In this document: positions 24,587-31,852 of the stretch, piece by piece
How the letters are laid out: each line of letters opens with the position of its first letter
Position numbering within the stretch: position 1 is the stretch's first letter
Assembly (NCBI GenBank): GCA_002352105.1
Contig: DEHV01000006.1
Span: forward strand, 1 to 31,852
Reading direction: 5' to 3'
DNA: 31,852 bases
Origin: Chitinophagaceae bacterium UBA2791
GTDB taxonomy: Bacteria; Bacteroidota; Bacteroidia; Chitinophagales; Chitinophagaceae
Translations under genes and position numbers: made by a program
Notes under the pieces: generated by a model
Databases searched by the model: none
Seen by the model: only the letters and a program-made list of their open reading frames with translations
Told to the model about the DNA's origin: nothing

Positions 24587-25324
24587 CTAGCGGCTAAACT
24601 GCTCTGCTATCGGCATACCCCTCATCTCAATGAATTGCTTAACATTTAAGAGGTCTTCTTTTATCATTTTTTCAAACAACGGGTTCATCAGCCTGGACAC
24701 TCCCGAACCGATATTGCCTGCGGGAGGCCGGTAGGTAATAGCGATCTTCAATTCCGTGCCCCTGTTTCCCAGCGCATCGCGAAATTCAACCTTGCCGGCG
24801 TTTTCGATCATGGAACCCGGGAGCGACTGCCAGGACAGCAGTTGTTCGGGCTCGTCCTTGACGATCTCCGCGTCCCATTTGACCGCGACCGGATTGATCT
24901 GCGGGATGTTCACTTCCCACCGCGATCTTTTTTCGTCGATCAGCTTTATGCTGGAGATATGACGCATAAACCGGGGAAGGTCTTCCAGCTTTCTCCAGAA
25001 AGCGTAGACCTCCTGCCTGGGCTTGTTGATGATCAGCTGGGTGCGGATATTGATCGCGTCGGCCTTTGTTCCGTCGATGTCGAGCTTTTTATAGACCGGG
25101 CACACCCCCGAAGCGCCCCTGAATAACAATCCATATCCCACGCCCAGCCGCACAAGCGAATTGAGTGGTCGTTTCCTGATCCTTCTTATCCCGGTCAATA
25201 ACAGTAGAATGCCCAGTCCAACCGATAACGCCCGTTCCGCATTGCTGACATTCGGCGCTTCACACTCGCTGGTCTCCCGGGAGGATGATCTTTCAGGAAG
25301 ATGTATTTCATTTGTCTCGTTCAT
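24587..25324 (-). CDS. SRPBCC family protein with N-terminal DUF2892-like membrane segment
   Basis: The 245-residue protein begins with a polar leader, then two hydrophobic stretches (ALSVGLGILLLLTGIRR and LVRLGVGYGLLFRGASG, about residues 32-75) with the C-P sequence typical of DUF2892. A START-like SRPBCC domain of about 140 residues follows (LIINKPRQEVYAFWRKLEDLPRFMRHI, given here in parts from residue 92). Such domains bind hydrophobic ligands, as in the polyketide cyclase/COG5637 group. The combination is often seen in stress-linked genes of soil bacteria. The ligand is unknown. It is convergent with gmhB and divergent from the next gene. Confidence 0.8.
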   Translation of the reverse strand: MNETNEIHLPERSSSRETSECEAPNVSNAERALSVGLGILLLLTGIRRIRKRPLNSLVRLGVGYGLLFRGASGVCPVYKKLDIDGTKADAINIRTQLIINKPRQEVYAFWRKLEDLPRFMRHISSIKLIDEKRSRWEVNIPQINPVAVKWDAEIVKDEPEQLLSWQSLPGSMIENAGKVEFRDALGNRGTELKIAITYRPPAGNIGSGVSRLMNPLFEKMIKEDLLNVKQFIEMRGMPIAEQFSR

Positions 25325-25483
25325 AAGCCAATGTTTACAGGTAATAAAATGACCCAGGGATCAATGTTTACCTGCTTCAATAGGCATGCTAAGATCCGGT
25401 CGCGCAGCGGTTAAAAAAGCCAGAGATCAACATATACGACTGAATAACAATATATTATATTAGGAGTCCTGGATCCGTATGTT

Positions 25484-25491
25484 TACATTTG
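25484..25491 (+). promoter_or_regulatory. Possible -7 promoter element for the exported conserved protein
   Basis: TACATTTG matches TAnnTTTG exactly, about 100 bases upstream of the ATG at 25593. No TTG lies at the right distance upstream, so confidence is limited. The rest of the 268-base gap 25325-25592 shows no other clear feature. Confidence 0.35.
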
Positions 25492-25592
25492 CAGCGGCCG
25501 GGGCCGGGAGATATGAGTATTTATATACCCATTAACATTCTTTCACACTGTTTTTAGCGTCTTTTACGTTAATCATAATTTGCGCCGAATAC

Positions 25593-26693
25593 ATGATGAC
25601 TTATCCATCCAATATGTTGAAATCCGCCGCCAGCACAGCATTCCGGGAACAGATTATTATTGCCTTTCGGGGAATTCGCCGCAGTTTCCCAACCGCTGCG
25701 CTGATCGCGCTTGGTCTGTTCTTTTTTCTATCGTCCGGCGCGCAGTCAACCGCCAGCAGGAAAAAGGAACTCATCTCCAAAGACGATCACATGCTGCTGG
25801 CGAGATCGGAGGATTCCCTGAAAGTATTTGCCGACAGCATGATCAACGCGTATTTTCCGCCCGACCGGTTCCGGGCCGACAGCAATTTTGTAAGAGGATT
25901 GGTCAGGGCGTTAAAAATAAAGAACTCTTTTTATTATCCTTTTGATTCGTTGATCACCACGTCGCGGCTGTACGCCCCCGATAGCGTTTTCCGGATCATT
26001 ACCTGGCAGTTAAAGAAAGATGAATATGTTTATGTGCAAAAAGGGGCGATACAGCTCAATACGCCCGACGGATCCCTGAAGCTATTCCCGCTATTTGACT
26101 ATTCCATGTATTCCGCCAAACCGCAAGATTCGGTAAGGACCCATAACAACTGGATCGGCGCCATTTATTACAAGGTTATCGCTAAGGAATACCGGGGAAA
26201 AAAATATTATACCCTTATCGGTTTCGACGAATTCAACATCAGCAGCAATAAGAAATGGATAGAAGTGCTAACCTTTAATGAAAGGCAGGAGCCGGTTTTC
26301 GGCGGACCGTTCTTTTCCTTTAAAGATGATACGCTTAAAAGACCGGCGCAGGCCCGCTTCAGCATAGAGTATAAAAAGGAGGCCGCCGCTATGATGAATT
26401 ATGACAAAGAATTTGACCTGATCATTTTCGATCATCTTATATCCGAATCAGACGAGCCGGAAAAAAAGAACACCTATATCCCCGATGGCACCTACGAAGG
26501 GTTCAAATGGGAAGGGGGTCAATGGGTGCATATAGACAAGGTGTTCGATTTTGAGCTGCAGGATGGACAGTTCCCGGTAGACGAAAAGTTACGCGACGAC
26601 GCGGGAAACATCAATGAAAAAAAGCTGCAGGAAGCCTCCGAAAAAAACATAGAGCGGGCGGAACGCAGAAGGAACAGATCTTCCGGCAGATGA
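25593..26693 (+). CDS. Conserved exported protein of unknown function
   Basis: The 366-residue protein has a signal peptide (hydrophobic core AALIALGLFFFLSSGA, cleavage near residue 50). The leader before it is long, so translation may begin at a later Met (residue 8). The mature part contains FRIITWQLKKDEYVYVQKGA, YYTLIGFDEFNISSNKKWIE and GTYEGFKWEGGQWVHIDKVF, and it ends in a charged, Arg-rich tail (ERAERRRNRSSGR). I recall similar uncharacterised proteins in Bacteroidota, but no domain name or activity. It was compared with the gliding protein GldN and does not match. It stands alone between a divergent SRPBCC gene and a convergent receptor gene. Confidence 0.75.
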   Translation: MMTYPSNMLKSAASTAFREQIIIAFRGIRRSFPTAALIALGLFFFLSSGAQSTASRKKELISKDDHMLLARSEDSLKVFADSMINAYFPPDRFRADSNFVRGLVRALKIKNSFYYPFDSLITTSRLYAPDSVFRIITWQLKKDEYVYVQKGAIQLNTPDGSLKLFPLFDYSMYSAKPQDSVRTHNNWIGAIYYKVIAKEYRGKKYYTLIGFDEFNISSNKKWIEVLTFNERQEPVFGGPFFSFKDDTLKRPAQARFSIEYKKEAAAMMNYDKEFDLIIFDHLISESDEPEKKNTYIPDGTYEGFKWEGGQWVHIDKVFDFELQDGQFPVDEKLRDDAGNINEKKLQEASEKNIERAERRRNRSSGR

Positions 26694-26831
26694 CGACGCA
26701 GCATATACGCTCATATAGGCCGGACTAATACATACTACCCCGATCGGCGTATGTCAATATCCGATATGGCTTTGCTATCTATGCGCGCGGCATACTTTGG
26801 CGCCTTCAACATATGGAAGGCATTCCCGTTC

Positions 26832-28838
26832 TCAAAAACCAAGCGTCAACTGTACAAACAGATTCCTTCCCGGACGAAATATTTTACCCCAGTCCAGGTG
26901 CTCGCGGTAAGCGGTATCAAAGAGGTTCTCCACTCCCGCATCCAATTGCCAGGCTATTTGTTTGGTATTTATTTTGTAGCCGGCGCGCAGGTGCGCGATG
27001 GAAAAGCCGCTGGTGGGCGATTCTGCAGCAGATGCGCTGACGCGCCGCTGCGACGCCGCAGCTTCCCATTCCGCCTGGATCGAAAACTGTCCCAGTTGCT
27101 GCCGCAGGCTGCCAATGCTTCTCAACGGGGCGATCAGGGGCAGGGCTTCTCCCCGGCCATCTTCGCCATAACTGTATTTAAGGGTCGCCATCAGCTGGGT
27201 GTTGACAAAAGGCCGGTAGATCATGCTGGCTTCCGCGCCGGTTAATAAGGCCCGGTTGATATTGCGGTACTGTTTTACGCCCCTGGCGCCGATCGTCATT
27301 ACGCTATACCCGGGGTCGCGTATGCCGAGGATATACTGATGAACGCTTGAATAATACCCGCTCAGCTGCCACCTGATCTTAGGCTGCTGCCAGGCGATCG
27401 TCATCTCCGCCATGAGGGATCGTTCGGCTTTCAGGCTGGCATTCCCCACATAATCAAATCCATCGAACTGGTTGAACAGGTAAAACCCATATAGCTCGTT
27501 TGCCGATGGCGCCCTTCCGTTCAGAACAGCTCCGACGGTAGCCTGCAAACCGCCCGTTAGTTTACGTGTATAGGAAGCCGATAGGGCGGGTAAAACAAAA
27601 TAGCGCCTGTCGTCCTCGTAGCCAAACACTTTCAGCTGGTCGCGGCCCATCTGGCTGGTCAGATAAGAGCGGGTAATATCTCCCCTCGCATGCAACCGCA
27701 GCGCGCTGAGGCTATCCAACTGCAGGAGATAACCCGCCGCCACAGCAGACTGGACCATTCGGACATCCGGCAACGTTAGCATGAACATTTCCGGCTGCCC
27801 TTCCTGACGCATGGTCATGGACGCGCTCTGCATACTGGAAGATCCATCCGCTCTAAGCGTCAGCTGGCTCCGCCCGTCGATCCGCCGCCGGCCTTCGGCA
27901 AATGCTCCCCAGGTAGCGCTGAGGCCGGGCATATCCATCGGAATAGGAACGTTTTCGCGGCGGCTGTCATCCATAAAATGTTTTACCTTATTGGCATAGA
28001 GCCGCGCTTCAAAAAAATTCCAGCGGTCTGCCGCGTTTTCTTTTATGGCCCCTAAAGAAGCGATGCGCGCATTGGCATAGCCCGCATCCATCGGCAATGC
28101 GGGGTACCCGATATTCCATCCGTCGTCGCCCAGAAGCGTCGCTTTGAGCCGCCAGGAGTGGTTCAGCAAATAAGCGCCGCTAAGGGAATAATTCGCTTTT
28201 TCATACGCAGAATAAGGGATCTTTTGTCCATCCCCGGCCCGGTAGTCGCCGCTTTTACGATAAGCGCCGCTGGCCCTTACCCCCCACCTGTGCGAAGCGT
28301 AACCAATCTTTGCCGATTCATAAAACGCACCGGCGGCAGACTGGTAGCCGCTGCTGAGCGAGCCCGACAGGCGGGGCTCGCAGCCCAGCTCCGCCTCGGC
28401 CAGTTTAAGGTTCAGGCTGCCGCCCACAGAAGATCCCTGCAGCAGGCTGGCGCCGCCGGTGTTAACCTGCAGGCTCTGCAGGTTAACCGGCTCAATATAG
28501 ATGGTTGCCGGATCCATCCTGTCGGTACAGGCGCTATGAATGCGCATGCCGTCCACCAGCACATTGATCTGGGAGGCGCTAAACGCGCGGATCACGGGAT
28601 CCATCCCATAGCTGCCCCTGCGCACGAGGGAGAGTTCCGGCAACCGGGAAAGAATATCTTCTGTCGTCGCCGCCTTATTGGCATTAAAAAAATGATAAAG
28701 ACGCTCCTGTTGCGTTTTTTGTTTAGCTGTCACCAGCGCTGTCTCGAGTACGGCCACCCGCATGCTATCGCCTATCTCCTGGGCTTGGGCGGCCAGGCCA
28801 AGCAGGCACGCTCCGATAGCGCATAATAATGATCTCAT
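26832..28838 (-). CDS. TonB-dependent outer membrane receptor, possibly for copper
   Basis: The 668-residue protein has a signal peptide ending AAQAQ at residue 20. A plug domain follows (TTEDILSRLPELSLVRRGSY, VLVDGMRIHSACTDRMDPAT, GGASLLQGSSVGGSLNL), then a beta-barrel ending in the aromatic C-terminus LFVQLTLGF. The carboxypeptidase-like N-terminal domain of many Bacteroidota receptors is missing, and length matches simple metal or siderophore receptors. The plug segment with DRMDPATIYIEPVNL resembles OprC/NosA copper receptors, and the adjacent lipoprotein is Met/His-rich, so copper is the best guess. The start lies 3 bases after the stop of that lipoprotein gene, so they form an operon. 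Confidence 0.85.
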   Translation of the reverse strand: MRSLLCAIGACLLGLAAQAQEIGDSMRVAVLETALVTAKQKTQQERLYHFFNANKAATTEDILSRLPELSLVRRGSYGMDPVIRAFSASQINVLVDGMRIHSACTDRMDPATIYIEPVNLQSLQVNTGGASLLQGSSVGGSLNLKLAEAELGCEPRLSGSLSSGYQSAAGAFYESAKIGYASHRWGVRASGAYRKSGDYRAGDGQKIPYSAYEKANYSLSGAYLLNHSWRLKATLLGDDGWNIGYPALPMDAGYANARIASLGAIKENAADRWNFFEARLYANKVKHFMDDSRRENVPIPMDMPGLSATWGAFAEGRRRIDGRSQLTLRADGSSSMQSASMTMRQEGQPEMFMLTLPDVRMVQSAVAAGYLLQLDSLSALRLHARGDITRSYLTSQMGRDQLKVFGYEDDRRYFVLPALSASYTRKLTGGLQATVGAVLNGRAPSANELYGFYLFNQFDGFDYVGNASLKAERSLMAEMTIAWQQPKIRWQLSGYYSSVHQYILGIRDPGYSVMTIGARGVKQYRNINRALLTGAEASMIYRPFVNTQLMATLKYSYGEDGRGEALPLIAPLRSIGSLRQQLGQFSIQAEWEAAASQRRVSASAAESPTSGFSIAHLRAGYKINTKQIAWQLDAGVENLFDTAYREHLDWGKIFRPGRNLFVQLTLGF

Positions 28839-28841
28839 AAC

Positions 28842-29654
28842 TTAAAAATTAACTTCAAAAAACAGGTCGTCGGCGGCGACGGCATCCTCCAGAAAAAGCC
28901 CCAGGTTCAACTGCCACAAACCCGTCATGGTGAAATTTACCTTGCCGCGGTAATGCCCGTTCCCGATATGAACAGGGTCCACATTATTAGGCGACCCATG
29001 TCCCATGGAAGGCATCTCAGGCGTTAAGGTTACCGTCATGGAACTATCGGCGGGAAAGTCCATCCCCTGGCTGCGGTAAATGGCAATTTCCATATCGTTC
29101 ACGCCCACTTTCGGTTTTGAAGGCTCTATATACGCCGCGATCAGTTTGTCGCCATTGGCCTTGGAAACAAACGATCTTACCCGGCCATAAGGCGGCTCGG
29201 ATACGGTAACGGGTACGGATACGCGCCCTTCCTTACCGGCGCGCCGAACGGTTATCTCCAGCCTCCACGAACCCATCTCCATAGTAGCCATGATGAACGT
29301 TACGCTACCAGGAAATAATTTATCGACCGCTTTATTCGCAGGGTTTTCAAAAGGCGCGGAATGTTCCATAGCGCCCATATTCATCATGGGCCTCAACTCT
29401 ATGGCAGCGTCTTCGATGAGTTGATTGGTAACGGAATCATAAAGAACAAAAAACAGCGGAGTATAACCCGCGCTCAGCGGGCCATTGCCGTATAGCTCCA
29501 GTTTGACGGCGGCGCCAATAGCATATCCTGAGACGATCTGATGAAGCCCCGCTGCCGGATCTTCTTCAGGTTCCAGGCTGTCTTTTTTACAACCTGAGGC
29601 AAGAATAAGCGCGCCGGCGGCAATGAATATAACTGATAGAAATTGTCTTTTCAT
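28842..29654 (-). CDS. YtkA-like lipoprotein with Met/His-rich segments
   Basis: The 270-residue protein begins at the ATG at 29652-29654 with a lipoprotein signal (IFIAAGALILASGC, Cys22). A longer frame opens upstream at 29828 but lacks a sensible leader. The body appears to contain two related beta domains: the second ends GHYRGKVNFTMTGLWQLNLG, the YtkA/FixH-like pattern. MMNMGAMEHS and MPSMGHGS are methionine/histidine clusters of the kind that bind copper in periplasmic chaperones. Sandwiched between the small Cys-motif gene and a TonB receptor gene, it is probably a metal-handling partner of the receptor. Copper specificity is inferred. Confidence 0.75.
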   Translation of the reverse strand: MKRQFLSVIFIAAGALILASGCKKDSLEPEEDPAAGLHQIVSGYAIGAAVKLELYGNGPLSAGYTPLFFVLYDSVTNQLIEDAAIELRPMMNMGAMEHSAPFENPANKAVDKLFPGSVTFIMATMEMGSWRLEITVRRAGKEGRVSVPVTVSEPPYGRVRSFVSKANGDKLIAAYIEPSKPKVGVNDMEIAIYRSQGMDFPADSSMTVTLTPEMPSMGHGSPNNVDPVHIGNGHYRGKVNFTMTGLWQLNLGLFLEDAVAADDLFFEVNF

Positions 29655-29769
29655 ATCGGAAAGATTTAGATAATGGCCATACAAGGGCAGCATCGCGGGC
29701 GGCGGATGCTCCAGGTCGGCCCATGAAGTAACCAATAATGAGAAAATAAAATAAAGAGGCAAAGAGGCG

Positions 29770-30150
29770 TTAAGCGCGATGCATGAGCATGGGAGGATGA
29801 AAGAAGGAATCGAGCTTTTCAAATGCATAGTTCTGCGGACGGTGGCCGGGAACGGCTTTCAGCGTCAGGTTAAGGGATCCAAGAGAAAGATCCGCTTCTG
29901 TGACGATATACGGAAGCAGTTCTGTTTTCACGGTAAATCCTTCGGCCTGCTTTTCCTGTTCGCGGGCTTTCTCCATTTTCTTGCTCAGGTAACATTTGCC
30001 ATTACATTCGAGCTGCGGCTTGTCGATATTGATGCAGAGCGTAGAACTGATATAAGCGCGGTTGGCGTAATAATGCCCTATAATGGTTAGGGGATAAAAG
30101 CTTTGAAACAGCAATAGAAACAATAATATGCCAGATACCATTCGCTGCAT
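29770..30150 (-). CDS. Small membrane-anchored protein with Cys motif
   Basis: The 126-residue protein has one N-terminal hydrophobic segment (VSGILLFLLLFQSFYPLTIIG) and then CINIDKPQLECNGKCYLSKK, with Cys39, Cys49 and Cys53. The CxxxC pair and nearby lysines are the most striking part. The C-terminus ends FHPPMLMHRA. No family name is recalled, though similar short proteins occur before YtkA-like and TonB receptor genes in Bacteroidota. The cysteines could bind a metal or form a disulfide in the periplasm. A -7 box sits only 8 bases before the first ATG, so a start at Met4 (30141) is possible. Confidence 0.65.
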   Translation of the reverse strand: MQRMVSGILLFLLLFQSFYPLTIIGHYYANRAYISSTLCINIDKPQLECNGKCYLSKKMEKAREQEKQAEGFTVKTELLPYIVTEADLSLGSLNLTLKAVPGHRPQNYAFEKLDSFFHPPMLMHRA

Positions 30151-30157
30151 AGCGAGG

Positions 30158-30165
30158 CAAAATTA
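30158..30165 (-). promoter_or_regulatory. -7 promoter element of the putative metal operon
   Basis: The minus strand reads TAATTTTG, an exact TAnnTTTG match. Transcription would start around 30152, almost at the ATG of the small Cys-motif gene, giving a leaderless or very short leader mRNA. No clear -33 element at standard spacing was found. Confidence 0.45.
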
Positions 30166-30232
30166 CCATTATATGCGGAATATCATATGATTTAGATCAA
30201 TTGATCAGCTGATTAAGAATAACCGGCGCTTC

Positions 30233-30296
30233 CATGCCTGCGCACTGTCGCGAAAGCTCGCAGAAGCAGGCATGAGGCTGGCAATATCAGCCAGCC
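30233..30296 (-). terminator. Hairpins after lepA, likely terminator
   Basis: Directly at the lepA stop codon, arms at 30276-30282 and 30290-30296 form a perfect 7-base stem with a 7-base loop. A second perfect 9-base inverted repeat (30233-30241 with 30266-30274) follows with a 24-base loop. No strong T-run follows either stem, so termination may be inefficient or factor-assisted. Confidence 0.45.
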
Positions 30297-31852
30297 TACT
30301 CATCCAGCTTCAGCACGGCAAGGAAGGCTTCCTGGGGTATTTCCACATTGCCGATCTGGCGCATGCGCTTCTTACCCTCTTTCTGTTTTTCCAGCAGCTT
30401 CCGTTTACGGCTGATATCGCCGCCGTAACATTTAGCGGTTACATCTTTCCGCATGGCGGAAATATTTTCCCTCGCCAGTATTTTTGCGCCGATAGCAGCC
30501 TGGATGGCGATCTGGAATTGCTGGCGGGGAACCAGCTCTTTAAGCTTTTCGCATAATTTTCTTCCGAACTCCTGCCCTTTGGAGCGGTGTATCAGCGCGC
30601 TAAGCGCGTCTACCTTATCGCCATTCAGAAGGATATCCATTTTGACAATATCGCTCTCGCGATAGCCGATAGGCGCATAATCGAAAGAAGCATATCCTCT
30701 TGTCTGCGATTTCAGCTTATCGTAAAAATCAAATACGATCTCGGTAAGCGGCATCTCAAAGATCAGCTCCACTCTTGTCGTCGTGAGGTAGCTTTGGTCG
30801 ATCAGTATTCCCCGTTTGCTCAGGCAGAGGGTCATGATATTGCCGATGTAGTCCGGCTTGGTAATGATCTGGGCCTTGATAAACGGTTCTTCGATACGTT
30901 CTGTCTTAACCGGGTCGGGAAACTCTGTCGGATTGTTAACGATGATCTTCTCGCCCCTGGTCGTATAGGCAATAAAGCTCACGTTGGGCACCGTCGTAAT
31001 AACGGTCTGGTTGAACTCCCGTTCCAGCCGTTCCTGGATGATCTCCATGTGCAGCATCCCCAGGAAACCGCACCGGAAGCCAAACCCCAGCGCCTTGGAG
31101 GTTTCCAGCTCATAGGTCAGCGAAGCGTCGTTCAATTGCAGCTTGTCCATGCAATCCCTCAGCTCCTCAAAATCGTCGGTGTTCACGGGAAATATTCCCG
31201 CAAATACCATGGGCTTCACTTCCTGGAACCCCTTGATCATCTCCTTTGTAGGCGTGTCGGCCAGGGTAATGGTATCCCCCACCCTGACCTCTTTGGCATT
31301 TTTGATCCCGGTAATAATATAACCCACATTGCCGCAGCCGACTTCCTGCTTCTCCGTCATTTTTAATTTCAGTATCCCGATCTCATCCGCCTCATATACC
31401 TGGTCGGTAGATACAAACTTTACCTTATCGCCTTTTTTGATGGATCCGTTGAATATCCTGTAATACACAATGATGCCCCTGAAGCTATTGAAAACGCTGT
31501 CGAAGATCAGGGCCTGCAAGGGATCTTCGGGGCGCCCCTTCGGAGCAGGGATGCGGTTCACTATCGCGTCGAGGATAGCATCCACGCCGATGCCCGTTCT
31601 GCCGCTGGCATGGAGGATCTCTTCTTTTTTGCAGCCGATCAGCTCAATGATCTGATCTTCCACTTCCTCGATCATGGCGCCATCCATATCGATCTTGTTG
31701 ATCACCGGGATGATCTCCAGGTCGTTCTCAATGGCCAGGTAAAGATTGGAAATGGTCTGCGCCTGGATGCCCTGCGTAGCGTCTACCAGCAACAATGCGC
31801 CCTCGCAGGCGGCAAGGGCCCTGCTCACTTCATAGCTGAAATCGACATGCCC
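30296..31852 (-). CDS. lepA: Elongation factor 4 (LepA), 5' part outside the window
   Basis: The visible 518 residues of this ribosome-binding GTPase begin at GHVDFSYEVSRALAACEGAL, the G3 region (DTPGHVDF in the family), so about 75-80 N-terminal residues, including the P-loop, lie beyond the window edge. NKIDMDGA is the G4 motif. The elongation factor G-like domains II and III/V follow, with FRCGFLGMLHMEIIQERLER, and the LepA-specific C-terminal domain contains AIGAKILARENISAMRKDVT and KCYGGDISRKRKLLEKQKEGK (split here around residue 475). LepA promotes ribosome back-translocation or initiation and is nearly universal in bacteria. The C-terminus VLKLDE is complete. Confidence 0.96.
   Translation of the reverse strand, partial: GHVDFSYEVSRALAACEGALLLVDATQGIQAQTISNLYLAIENDLEIIPVINKIDMDGAMIEEVEDQIIELIGCKKEEILHASGRTGIGVDAILDAIVNRIPAPKGRPEDPLQALIFDSVFNSFRGIIVYYRIFNGSIKKGDKVKFVSTDQVYEADEIGILKLKMTEKQEVGCGNVGYIITGIKNAKEVRVGDTITLADTPTKEMIKGFQEVKPMVFAGIFPVNTDDFEELRDCMDKLQLNDASLTYELETSKALGFGFRCGFLGMLHMEIIQERLEREFNQTVITTVPNVSFIAYTTRGEKIIVNNPTEFPDPVKTERIEEPFIKAQIITKPDYIGNIMTLCLSKRGILIDQSYLTTTRVELIFEMPLTEIVFDFYDKLKSQTRGYASFDYAPIGYRESDIVKMDILLNGDKVDALSALIHRSKGQEFGRKLCEKLKELVPRQQFQIAIQAAIGAKILARENISAMRKDVTAKCYGGDISRKRKLLEKQKEGKKRMRQIGNVEIPQEAFLAVLKLDE

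Noticed and set aside
25593..26693. Identification of the exported protein as gliding protein GldN
   Set aside because: Its general size and export fit, but the conserved arginine-rich and WRK-type blocks of GldN are missing, so it was left as unknown.
26751..28826. Several long plus-strand frames opposite the TonB receptor gene, up to 222 residues
   Set aside because: They are antisense shadows of a clear receptor gene with a signal peptide, plug domain and barrel end. High G+C third positions keep the other frames open.
1..31852. CRISPR arrays, tRNA or rRNA genes
   Set aside because: No regularly spaced short repeats, no cloverleaf-like sequence with CCA-end context and no rRNA blocks were seen when reading the window.

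Overview
The window reads as a chromosomal segment of a Bacteroidota bacterium, most likely from the Chitinophagaceae or a close relative. The signs are a type A sorting-domain (type 9 secretion) protein, DUF4199, DUF5107-TPR and DUF5009 proteins, a TonB-dependent receptor, promoters of the Bacteroidota form (TTTG, about 18-20 bases, then TAnnTTTG) and few Shine-Dalgarno sequences. Placement below phylum level is inference. No tRNA, rRNA, CRISPR array or complete mobile element was seen.

Bases 1-1344 look like a decayed mobile segment. A DUF1778-type antitoxin and GNAT acetyltransferase toxin pair lies between two diverged direct repeats, and each repeat carries the start of an integrase-like reading frame. 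An SDR dehydrogenase follows, abutting an internal fragment of a methyltransferase gene. Next come a complete class I methyltransferase, a short SAICAR synthetase (PurC), a Rieske non-haem iron oxygenase and, divergent from it, a HipA-like kinase overlapping a DUF3037 gene.

Bases 7034-17333 carry export and glycan functions: a lipoprotein, a DUF5009/HGSNAT-like membrane acyltransferase, two tandem and nearly identical GH109-type glycosidases, a large exported DUF5107-TPR protein transcribed towards them, and a type 9 secreted protein. The spaces between these genes hold a repeated terminator hairpin, a REP-like repeat pair, a possible attenuator and a double hairpin.

Bases 17603-24505 form a tight co-directional run: a dihydroorotase-like protein with degenerate metal ligands, DUF4199, two glycosyltransferases, and HddA, GmhA, HddC and GmhB. 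These four enzymes are the complete route from sedoheptulose 7-phosphate to GDP-D-glycero-alpha-D-manno-heptose, so the run probably makes and transfers a heptose-containing surface glycan.

The right end holds an SRPBCC membrane protein, a conserved exported protein of unknown role, a minus-strand three-gene unit that may handle copper (small Cys-motif protein, Met/His-rich YtkA-like lipoprotein, TonB-dependent receptor), and lepA, cut by the window edge. The best candidates for undescribed biology are the HipA-like/DUF3037 pair, the DUF5107 leader, the GH109 pair with different anchoring signals, and the three-gene metal unit. All functional statements come from reading sequence and recalling families; no search was run.
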